Source of the DNA: Planctomycetaceae bacterium
GTDB lineage: Bacteria; Planctomycetota; Phycisphaerae; Phycisphaerales; SM1A02
Length of the DNA: 5,723 nucleotides
Reading direction: 5' to 3'
Assembly (NCBI GenBank): GCA_002685335.1
Contig: NYWY01000064.1
Span: 1 to 5,723 of the forward strand
Part shown: piece by piece, positions 1 to 5,599 of the stretch
How positions within the stretch are numbered: position 1 is the stretch's first letter
Layout of the letters: the number at the start of each line of letters is the position of its first letter
The notes under the pieces: model-generated
What the model was told of the DNA's origin: nothing
Database searches by the model: none
What the model saw: the letters and a program-made list of their open reading frames with translations, nothing else
Program-made: the position numbers and the translations under genes

Positions 1-36
1 CATCAATGCCCATGTGGGGGGACACCCCGACCGCCG

Positions 37-909
37 CTAGTCCTCGGGACAGTCTTCGGCGATGCGGCGGCGGAATTCCGCGATGCAGGCGCGGGTGACC
101 GGGCCGACCGTGCCGTCGCCGATCACCGCTTCATCGATCCGAGTCACGCCGATGACCTCCGCGGCGGTTCCGGTCAGGAAGACTTCGTCCGCGGCCAGAA
201 GCTCCTCGAGGGGAAAGACCGCTTCCTCGACCTTGTGGCCGCAGGCCGGAGCGATCTCCCGCATGATGAAGCGGCGGGTCACACCGTGGAGAATCCCGGT
301 CGACGTGCTCGGGGTCGAGATCCGACCATCCTTGACCATGAAGATGTTGTCACCCGTGCACTCGGCGACCTCACCCTCGAGGTTGAGCATGATGGCCTCG
401 AGCACCCCCGCATCGATCGCTTCGATCTTGGCGAGGATGTTGTTGAGGTAGTTGAGGCTCTTGATCCGCGGATCGAGACACGGAATCGGAATCCGTGGTC
501 GTTTCGCGACGATCACGTGCATCCCGTCCTCGTACAACTCTTCCGGGTAGAGCTGGATCCGGTCCGCGATGATGATGGTTCCCGGCGTCGGACACTTGAA
601 CGGATGGAGTCCGAGCGTGCCCACGCCACGGGTGAAGATCAATCGGATGTAGGCATCTTCGAGTTCGTTGGCCGCGAGGGTCTCCCGGACCGCATCTTCG
701 ATGTCATCGAGGTCGTAGGCCGGCACGAGTCGAAGCAACGACGCCGATTCGTACATCCGAGCAAGATGGGACTTGAGTTTCAAGATCCGGCCGCCGTAGG
801 CGCGGATGCCCTCGAAACAGCCGTCCCCGTAGAGCAGGCCATGGTCGTAGACCGAGACGGTGGCCTCGGTCTTGGAGATGATTTGTCCGTCCATCCAGAT
901 GCGATTCAT
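37..909 (-). CDS. ilvE: Branched-chain-amino-acid aminotransferase (class IV PLP enzyme)
   Basis: The enzyme exchanges the amino group between glutamate and the keto acids of leucine, isoleucine and valine, the last step of their synthesis, in the cytoplasm. Seen: 290 aa (typical family length about 300). The N-terminal core is V-Y-D-H-G-L-L-Y-G-D-G-C-F-E-G-I-R (20-36), followed by R89 in Y-I-R-L and G-T-L-G-L (97-101). The PLP-binding lysine is K150 in R-I-K-S-L-N-Y-L-N-N. The E-C-T-G-D-N-I-F segment (183-190), T-G-I-L-H-G-V-T-R, and A-D-E-V-F-L-T-G-T-A-A-E-V are typical of BCAT rather than D-alanine aminotransferase or aminodeoxychorismate lyase. Start: ATG 909 (M-N-R-I-W-M-D-G) matches the family start. 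No SD is visible upstream (GTAGAATGTCCGCCC), so initiation may be SD-independent. The frame extends upstream to 1164, but that part is low-complexity Arg/Ser. Only 36 nt follow the stop; they hold a short GGGG/CCCC inverted repeat and two ATGs (13-11, 3-1) that could begin a further gene. Confidence 0.93.
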   Translation of the reverse strand: MNRIWMDGQIISKTEATVSVYDHGLLYGDGCFEGIRAYGGRILKLKSHLARMYESASLLRLVPAYDLDDIEDAVRETLAANELEDAYIRLIFTRGVGTLGLHPFKCPTPGTIIIADRIQLYPEELYEDGMHVIVAKRPRIPIPCLDPRIKSLNYLNNILAKIEAIDAGVLEAIMLNLEGEVAECTGDNIFMVKDGRISTPSTSTGILHGVTRRFIMREIAPACGHKVEEAVFPLEELLAADEVFLTGTAAEVIGVTRIDEAVIGDGTVGPVTRACIAEFRRRIAEDCPED

Positions 910-940
910 GGGCGGACATTCTACGAGGCCGAGCGGTTTC

Positions 941-956
941 CGGCAGGAATCTGCCG
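941..956 (-). other. Small perfect hairpin in the ilvE leader
   Basis: CGGCAG (956-951) and CTGCCG (946-941) form a perfect 6-bp stem with the 4-nt loop ATTC, 31 nt before the ilvE ATG. No T-tract follows, so it is not an intrinsic terminator. It could be a leader structure or chance in G+C-rich DNA. I see no leader peptide with a run of branched-chain codons that would point to attenuation. Confidence 0.3.
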
Positions 957-991
957 AGTGTCCACAAGCGGCCCTCAACCCGGCTCCGAAG

Positions 992-1020
992 ACTGTAAAT
1001 CGCGTTTCAACGACCGAAAA
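992..1020 (-). promoter_or_regulatory. Weak candidate promoter for ilvE
   Basis: The most AT-rich stretch of the rpoN-ilvE spacer holds TACAGT (997-992), a 4/6 match to the -10 consensus. It lies 17 nt after TTTTCG (1020-1015), a poor 3/6 match to -35. TTGAAA (1010-1005) is a better -35 hexamer, but no -10 lies at the right distance from it. A promoter is expected somewhere here because a terminator-like hairpin precedes it and ilvE follows 145 nt after rpoN. The exact site is a guess. Confidence 0.22.
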
Positions 1021-1048
1021 CCGACTTCGAGTTCGCCGTCGACGTCGG
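1017..1048 (-). terminator. Candidate intrinsic terminator after rpoN
   Basis: Seven nucleotides after the rpoN TAG (1057-1055), CCGACGTCGA (1048-1039) pairs with TCGAAGTCGG (1030-1021). This gives five pairs, one mismatch and four pairs around an 8-nt loop. It is followed directly by TTTT (1020-1017). Position and strand fit a rho-independent terminator for rpoN. The T-tract is short and the stem has a mismatch, so termination may be partial. Confidence 0.5.
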
Positions 1049-1054
1049 GACGAA

Positions 1055-2575
1055 CTAACCGGGCGCGTGAATCTTCCGACGTCGAGCCGGCGGTATCCCC
1101 AGCTGCTCCCGGTACTTGACGACGGTTCGGCGGGCGATCTCGACCCCTTTCTCCTTGAGCGCATCGGCCAGTTTCTGATCGCTCAAAGGCTTCGCCTTCT
1201 CTTCCGCGTCGACGATCTCCCGGAGCATCTCCTTGATCGCCTCCCAACTCTTCTCCCGTCCCTCTTCGCCGGTCTCCCGCCCGCCCGAGAAGAATCGTCG
1301 CAGCGGATACATCCCACGAGGCGTCTGCAGCCACTTCTCGCTCACCGCGCGGCTCACCGTCGCGACGTGCACGCCGAGCCGCTCCGCGACCTCGGTCATC
1401 GGCAGGGGCTTCAGGAACTGTGGCCCGTGATCGAAGAATTCGCGTTGGCGCTCCAGCACCACCCGCACCACCCGAAGGAGCGTGTTGGACCGCTGATTCA
1501 CGGCATCGATCAGCCAACTTGCATCACGCACCGCGGTGTCGATGAAGGTTTTTCCGTCCGCGTCCAGTTCGGGCTCCTCCCGCATCTTCTCAACCTGGGG
1601 ATTGATGCGGAGCACCGGCATCGTGCCGTCGGAGAGCGCCGCGATGTAGACGTCGTTCTCCGGTTCGTATTCGACGATCACGTCAGGCATCACGAACTGG
1701 GCGTCGGGATTGGCCAGTTCCCGGCCCGGCCAGAGTGACAGCTGCCGCATCAGAGCCTTGGCGACCTGGACCCGCTCCAGCGACATCTCCGCGTCCTTCG
1801 CCACCCTCGGGAGGCGGTTCTGCACCAGATCCTCGAAATGTTCACCGATCAGAACCGCGGCATCGGTCCAACTCCCCTCGCCGTCACCCTCGAGGTCGAC
1901 GATCGCATCGATCTGCAGAAGCAGTGATTCCTGCTTCGATCGAGCGAGGAGACCCGGAGGTTCCAGCGTCCGATGCAATCGCTCGAGCGTTCTTTCCAGA
2001 AGCGGAACGGACCAGTCGTGGATCCCGAGCTCGAGCCCCTGCTCGAAGATCGTCTCGAGGTCGGCACCGAGGTAGCCGTCGTCATCCACGTATTCGATCA
2101 GTCGCCGACCCGCGTTCGAGACGTTCTCCGCCACCTCCACCAATCGCCACTGGTCATCGAGTTGATCCGTGAGACTCTTCCCCCGCTCCGCGGTGTTCGC
2201 CATCGCGTCCATCTTCCGATCCCGCTCGCCGGCACCGGCCGCCGGGCGACGGACGTCATCCGCGCCATCCCAGACCTCGCGATACCGGTTCTCCAGATCG
2301 GTCAGTCGCTGGAAGTCCTCCCCGGATTCACCTGCGATGAACTCGCGTTCGGTGTCGGCGTCCCCGACCTCGGCGTCACCATCGGTCCGTGCCTCGCCGT
2401 CACCGGGTTCGACCAGCTCGAGCGCCACGTTGGACTCCAATTCCTGCTCCACCCGCTCCTGCAGGAGCGGTAGCGGCAACTGGAGGATCTCCATCGACTG
2501 GATCATCCTCGGCGCCAGCTTCATCTGCTGACCGAGCTTCGTGTGTTGTCGGGTATCGAATCGCATCACGGACAT
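1055..2575 (-). CDS. rpoN: RNA polymerase sigma-54 factor (RpoN)
   Basis: RpoN directs RNA polymerase to -24/-12 promoters that need AAA+ enhancer-binding activators. Seen: 506 aa (E. coli 477). Region I (about 5-53) has Q-Q-M-K-L-A-P-R-M-I-Q-S-M-E-I-L-Q-L-P and E-L-E-S-N, the activator-response segment in its planctomycete-like form. An acidic region II follows (about 54-135), then the core-binding domain. The helix-turn-helix is around 393-412 (G-V-H-V-A-T-V-S-R), followed by T-P-R-G (418-421) and R-R-F-F. The RpoN box at 481-490 is A-R-R-T-V-V-K-Y-R-E. Oddities: V replaces A in the RpoN box, and V-A replaces the common E-S in the helix-turn-helix. Start: ATG 2575 (M-S-V-M-R-F-D) is listed, but ATG 2566 (M-R-F-D), three codons later, aligns better with remembered relatives. 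Neither has a clear SD. The open frame runs further upstream into recR, but that part is not RpoN-like. Its activators are not in this window. Confidence 0.95.
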   Translation of the reverse strand: MSVMRFDTRQHTKLGQQMKLAPRMIQSMEILQLPLPLLQERVEQELESNVALELVEPGDGEARTDGDAEVGDADTEREFIAGESGEDFQRLTDLENRYREVWDGADDVRRPAAGAGERDRKMDAMANTAERGKSLTDQLDDQWRLVEVAENVSNAGRRLIEYVDDDGYLGADLETIFEQGLELGIHDWSVPLLERTLERLHRTLEPPGLLARSKQESLLLQIDAIVDLEGDGEGSWTDAAVLIGEHFEDLVQNRLPRVAKDAEMSLERVQVAKALMRQLSLWPGRELANPDAQFVMPDVIVEYEPENDVYIAALSDGTMPVLRINPQVEKMREEPELDADGKTFIDTAVRDASWLIDAVNQRSNTLLRVVRVVLERQREFFDHGPQFLKPLPMTEVAERLGVHVATVSRAVSEKWLQTPRGMYPLRRFFSGGRETGEEGREKSWEAIKEMLREIVDAEEKAKPLSDQKLADALKEKGVEIARRTVVKYREQLGIPPARRRKIHAPG

Positions 2576-2780
2576 GGCAGGATCAAGGCGCCATCGCCTT
2601 GTTCGGATGTGGACGCGACCGGGTTCGGCTTCCAGCCGAGGAGAGCCACGCGGGACGCCATTCCATCGGCGTCCTGAATCGCGGGCAGACCGCGTCGAAC
2701 CGTGCCATGGGCATGATATCGCCGCGGTATCGCGTCCCCCTGCACAATCCATGCCATTCCTGACTCTTTCACCCGAGTCG
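2576..2780 (-). other. recR-rpoN intergenic region with several hairpins and weak promoter-like sequence
   Basis: The spacer is 205 nt in a window where the previous genes overlap or nearly touch. Seen on the transcribed strand, in order: a GACTC/GAGTC stem just after recR (2779-2762); a 7-bp stem GGACGCC/GGCGTCC with an 8-nt loop (2674-2653); a 6-bp stem TCGGCT/AGCCGA with a 3-nt loop (2639-2625); and a 7-bp stem CAAGGCG/CGCCTTG with a 4-nt loop (2601-2584), ending 8 nt before the rpoN ATG. None is followed by a U-tract, so none is a good intrinsic terminator. TATCAT (2718-2713) resembles a -10 hexamer but has no matching -35. A 63-aa ORF (2757-2566) crosses the region. The stretch may be an rpoN leader; that is inference. 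Confidence 0.4.
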
Positions 2781-3401
2781 TCAATCGATCGGTCGACGTT
2801 CCGTGATGGCGTCCGCCAGGACCGCCCGGCTCGCGTATTCGATCTGGCTTCCACTTGGGAGCCCTCGAGCCAGCCGGGTGGTGCTGATTCCGAGGGCCCT
2901 GGCCTCTTCCGCCACGTGGAGGGCGGTGGTATCGCCCTCCATGTCCGGATTGAGCCCCAGGACCAGCTCCTTGACCGCCACCCCCCGGGCATTGCGAGCC
3001 GGATCACGGAGCCGGGCGAGAAGATCCTCGACCGTCAGTCCATCCGGCCCCACGCCATCCAGCGGATCCAGTCGTCCGAGCAGGACGTGATAGATCCCTC
3101 GATGCATTCCCGTCTGCTCCAGGCTGATCAGATCCCGGGGCTGTTCGACCACCAGGACCACGGAGGCATCCCGGCGTTCATCCTGGCAGATCGAGCACGG
3201 ATCCTCATCCGCCAGATTCCAGCAGACCGAGCAGTGTCGAACGCTGTCCTTCACCCGGACGATCGCATCGGCCAGACCGATCGCGTCATCCCGCCCGCTC
3301 TTGAGCACGTAGAACGCGAGCCGCTCCGCGCTTCGACGCCCGATCCCGGGCAGCCGCGCGAATTCGTCGATGAGGTTGGAGATTGATTCGGGATACGACA
3401 T
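2781..3401 (-). CDS. recR: Recombination mediator protein RecR
   Basis: RecR forms a ring that, with RecO (and RecF), loads RecA onto SSB-coated single-stranded DNA at gaps. Seen: 206 aa (E. coli 201). The N-terminal helix-hairpin-helix is L-P-G-I-G-R-R-S-A-E-R (17-27). The zinc finger cysteines are C57, C60, C69 and C72. The Toprim domain starts at about residue 80, with the conserved Glu in V-V-E-Q-P-R-D (E86), the G-R-L-D-P-L-D-G-V-G-P-D segment (109-120) and N-P-D-M-E-G (151-156). The C-terminal R-L-A-R-G-L-P-S-G-S-Q-I-E-Y segment is also family-typical. The start ATG lies 2 nt after the ybaB stop without a usable SD of its own, so it probably depends on coupling to ybaB. A GGAGGG about 20 nt upstream is too distant and sits in a small hairpin. 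All key residues appear present. Confidence 0.97.
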   Translation of the reverse strand: MSYPESISNLIDEFARLPGIGRRSAERLAFYVLKSGRDDAIGLADAIVRVKDSVRHCSVCWNLADEDPCSICQDERRDASVVLVVEQPRDLISLEQTGMHRGIYHVLLGRLDPLDGVGPDGLTVEDLLARLRDPARNARGVAVKELVLGLNPDMEGDTTALHVAEEARALGISTTRLARGLPSGSQIEYASRAVLADAITERRPID

Positions 3402-3403
3402 GA

Positions 3404-3778
3404 CTAGATCAGGCCCGGAAGCCCTCCGGGAGGCAGGGGTATGCCCAATTCGCCGGCGGCCTCCTGCAGATGGGCGCCGATCATGTCCTGGGCTCGAGTG
3501 AGCGCGGCGTTGACCGCACTGGCCACCAGATCCTCCGCCATCGCACGATCCTGACCCTCACCATCGGCCACCAGCACCGACATCATCGCCGGGTCGATGT
3601 GCACGGCGCGAATCCGCATGGTGCCATCCGCGATCGCCTTGACCGCACCCCCGCCGACTTCGGCTTCGACCGTCATTTCAGCCAGTTCAGCCTTGGCCCG
3701 TTCGAGCCGTTCCTTGATCTTCGGGAGATCCTTCATGAGACCGCCGAGACCGGCCATGCCTTTCAGTGCGTCGAACAT
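3404..3778 (-). CDS. ybaB: YbaB/EbfC family nucleoid-associated DNA-binding protein
   Basis: The family forms small dimers that bind DNA and is commonly encoded between dnaX and recR; its exact role is still loosely defined. Seen: 124 aa, slightly longer than the usual 105-110. It has an N-terminal amphipathic helix rich in Lys/Glu (residues 15-35), the family core E-V-G-G-G-A-V-K (about 40-47), a following I-D-P motif, a helix with N-A-A-L, and a Gly/Pro-rich tail ending G-G-L-P-G-L-I. Start choice: ATG at 3778 overlaps the dnaX stop (TGATG) and has AGGAGG at 3788-3783, four bases upstream. A TTG one codon earlier (3781) sits too close to that SD. The gene is therefore translationally coupled to dnaX and co-transcribed with it and recR. 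Nothing suggests truncation. The gene symbol rests on family and context. Confidence 0.93.
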   Translation of the reverse strand: MFDALKGMAGLGGLMKDLPKIKERLERAKAELAEMTVEAEVGGGAVKAIADGTMRIRAVHIDPAMMSVLVADGEGQDRAMAEDLVASAVNAALTRAQDMIGAHLQEAAGELGIPLPPGGLPGLI

Positions 3779-5553
3779 CAATCCTCCTGGGTTTCGGGGA
3801 CGCCGCTGGAATCGGGTCGCGGCGAAGTCCGCCGGACCTGGACGACGTGAGCATCAAAGAGATCCATCGCTTCCTGGACGAGCGGGTGTTCCATCGCGGC
3901 CCGGGACTCGTCGGTGGCCGGGGCCGCGGATGCCGTTCGCTCCGAGCCGGCTTCGACGAATTCGATCCGCATCCGTCGCCCGAATGCCGCGGACGCGAGA
4001 TCCTCCAGACCCTGCGGACGCTGCATCGTGAACGCCACTCCCGGGGACGCATCCTTTCGGCGTCGCAACCGGAGCGTTCCACCCTCGAGCCGTTCGAACT
4101 CGAAGTCCGCGAGCATCACCCGTTGACGGGGGGTGGAGGCCGCGGCCTGGAGTCGGGCCCATGGTCCTTCGCCATTCGAATCGCCGATCGATCCGGTCTC
4201 GCCCGCCGTGGGTTCCGATCGACCCGGAGACCTGTCCTTCGCCGTCGACTCCACCCGGGCTGGTCGGGCCTGCGACCCGGTCGGGCCGGGGCGGGACGCC
4301 TCGGATGCCACAGGGGTGTCCGGGACCTTCGCCGGAACCGGCGTCGAAGATGGCCGCGGGGCCGGCGCGGCAGCGGAGCCCTGCTCAGCCCCCGTCAGCC
4401 TTTTTTTTTTCGTCGGCTCGCCGGAAGAGGTCCCGGAGAGCAGCGACGCGGCAGCGGCGAATCGCTCGGAGAGGGCCATTCTCGCCACCACCGCGTCGAC
4501 GATCGCCCGCGGCACGGTGCTTATTCGCACTCGTTGAGCCGCGGCATCACAGAGGGCCACCAGATGCACGAGCTGGGTCGGATCGTAGGCCTGGGATTCC
4601 GCCGCGAGATCCGCGGCCTCCCGTTCACCGGTTTCGAGGATCTCCGCATCACCGCCACAGGTCGCGGCCACCAGCAACTGTCGAAATCGCTCGGCGAAAC
4701 CGTCGAGCACGCGTTCGGCGGGCAGGCCTTCACCCAGCAGATCCGCGGTCGCCCGAAGCGCTGCGCCCACGTCTCCCGCCCCGATGGCGGAGACCGCCTC
4801 GGCGACCCGATCCTCCGGCGGCACCCCGAGGACTCGCTCGAGCAGCGCCGCGTCGATCGCCCCGTCGGCCGCGGCGACCAGACGTTCCAGAATGCTCAAT
4901 CCGTCACGCATCGAACCATTGGCGAGCCGGGCGACCCGGGCGATCGCGGCCTCGTCGGCCTCGATCGACTCTGACTCCAGCACGCTTCGCAGATGTTCGG
5001 CGATGCGGGGCACGGAGATCGGCCGGAAGTCGAATCGCTGGCAACGACTCTGAATGGTCGGCAGGACCTTGTGCGGTTCGGTGGTGCAGAGGATGAACTT
5101 CACATGCGGCGGCGGTTCCTCCATGGTCTTGAGCAGGGCGTTGAACGCCGCGGTCGAGAGCATGTGGACTTCATCGATGATGTAGATCTTGTACGGCGCC
5201 CGGGCCGGAAGGACACTGGCGTTGGAGATCAGATCGCGAGCGTCCTGAACGCTGTTGTTGCTGGCACCGTCGATCTCGATCACGTCGAGATCCTCGCCCC
5301 GAAGGATCGACGCTTCGTCCCGGCTCTCCGGCGAGGCGTTGAGTGCCCGGGCGAAGATCCTCGCCATCGAGGTCTTTCCGACCCCTCGGGTTCCGCAGAA
5401 GAGGTAGGCGTGGGCGGTTCGATTTCGATCGATCGCCCGCTTCAAGGTGTCGGCGACCGGCTCCTGCCCCACCACCTCGTCGAAGGTGCGGGAGCGATAG
5501 CGTCGGGCCAGGACCTGGTAGCCGGCATCGTTCTTGGTGGCTGGTTCGGACAT
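3778..5553 (-). CDS. dnaX: DNA polymerase III clamp-loader subunits tau/gamma (DnaX)
   Basis: DnaX is the ATPase motor of the clamp loader, which opens the beta ring and places it on primed DNA; its tau C-terminus also links the polymerase core and the DnaB helicase. Seen: Walker A GTRGVGKT (residues 54-61), Walker B ending D127-E128, sensor 1 L-C-T-T (155-158), the S-R-C arginine finger (R170) and a sensor 2-like G-S-M-R-D. Domains II-III run to about residue 380. An Ala/Pro/Ser/Arg-rich linker follows to about 470, then a tau-type C-terminal domain with H-P-L-V-Q-E-A-M-D-L-F near the end. At 591 aa it compares with 643 aa in E. coli. Odd: the four-Cys zinc module between N72 and D95 is absent, and that stretch is about eight residues shorter than in E. 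coli. A ten-A run at codons 382-385 probably yields a gamma form. The ATG at 5553 gives a normal N-terminus; the only SD-like bases (GAGG, 5569-5566) are rather distant. The stop overlaps ybaB. Confidence 0.96.
   Translation of the reverse strand: MSEPATKNDAGYQVLARRYRSRTFDEVVGQEPVADTLKRAIDRNRTAHAYLFCGTRGVGKTSMARIFARALNASPESRDEASILRGEDLDVIEIDGASNNSVQDARDLISNASVLPARAPYKIYIIDEVHMLSTAAFNALLKTMEEPPPHVKFILCTTEPHKVLPTIQSRCQRFDFRPISVPRIAEHLRSVLESESIEADEAAIARVARLANGSMRDGLSILERLVAAADGAIDAALLERVLGVPPEDRVAEAVSAIGAGDVGAALRATADLLGEGLPAERVLDGFAERFRQLLVAATCGGDAEILETGEREAADLAAESQAYDPTQLVHLVALCDAAAQRVRISTVPRAIVDAVVARMALSERFAAAASLLSGTSSGEPTKKKRLTGAEQGSAAAPAPRPSSTPVPAKVPDTPVASEASRPGPTGSQARPARVESTAKDRSPGRSEPTAGETGSIGDSNGEGPWARLQAAASTPRQRVMLADFEFERLEGGTLRLRRRKDASPGVAFTMQRPQGLEDLASAAFGRRMRIEFVEAGSERTASAAPATDESRAAMEHPLVQEAMDLFDAHVVQVRRTSPRPDSSGVPETQED
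4385..4410 (-). promoter_or_regulatory. A10 slippage/frameshift site producing the DnaX gamma form
   Basis: Ten consecutive A's on the coding strand (4410-4401) cover codons 382-384 (AAA AAA AAA) and the first base of AGG. One extra A, or a -1 ribosomal slip, reads K-A-D-G-G and then stops at TGA 4387-4385, giving about 389 aa. One missing A, or a +1 shift, reads G and stops at TGA 4397-4395, giving about 385 aa. Either product would hold domains I-III without the tau region, like gamma. Known precedents are E. coli dnaX (A AAA AAG with -1 frameshifting) and Thermus thermophilus dnaX (A9 with transcriptional slippage). Downstream, GGGGC (4392-4388) can pair with GCCCC (4362-4358) around a GAGC/GCTC hairpin (4386-4376). 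I see no convincing upstream SD stimulator, so transcriptional slippage is the more likely mechanism. The zero frame continues into a recognisable tau domain, which argues against a sequencing error in the run. Confidence 0.75.
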
Positions 5554-5599
5554 CAGTGGCCGCGACCTCGGGAAGAAGCGATACGCGGGATGGCGACGG

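Noticed and set aside
1..36. Start of another minus-strand gene or an ilvE terminator at the left edge
   Set aside because: Two ATGs (13-11 and 3-1) and a GGGG/CCCC repeat are present, but only four codons are visible, with no SD and no T-tract, so nothing can be supported.
910..1164. Upstream extension of the ilvE frame
   Set aside because: It overlaps the RpoN box coding region and the terminator-like hairpin, and it reads as Arg/Ser-rich noise. The family N-terminus starts at the ATG at 909.
2692..2707. TGGCACG (2707-2701, minus), a perfect sigma-54 -24 element upstream of rpoN
   Set aside because: At the required spacing the bases are CG instead of the needed GC, and TTGC is absent, so there is no -12 element. 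A 7-mer match alone is likely chance.
2762..2779. GACTC/GAGTC stem after recR as an intrinsic terminator
   Set aside because: The stem is only 5 bp with an A-rich loop and is followed by AGGAATGG, not a T-tract.
2576..3007. Upstream extension of the rpoN frame through the recR region
   Set aside because: The extension is low-complexity Arg/Ser/Trp-rich sequence antiphase to recR. RpoN homology begins at M-R-F-D near 2566, so the true start is 2575 or 2566.
3779..3781. TTG as the ybaB start, one codon before the ATG
   Set aside because: It lies one base from AGGAGG, too close for initiation. ATG 3778 has better spacing and makes the TGATG overlap.
4401..4410. A10 run as a sequencing or assembly error disrupting dnaX
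   Set aside because: The zero frame continues for another 200 codons into a recognisable tau C-terminal domain with a correctly overlapping ybaB, so the run length of 10 is consistent with a functional gene.
3766..4974. 402-codon open frame on the plus strand opposite dnaX
   Set aside because: It is the Arg/Gly-rich antisense shadow of dnaX in G+C-rich DNA, with no recognisable motif, while the minus-strand frame has all DnaX motifs. The other long plus-strand frames (235-1119, 860-1738, 2541-3386, 4161-5096, 4993-5664) are rejected for the same reason.
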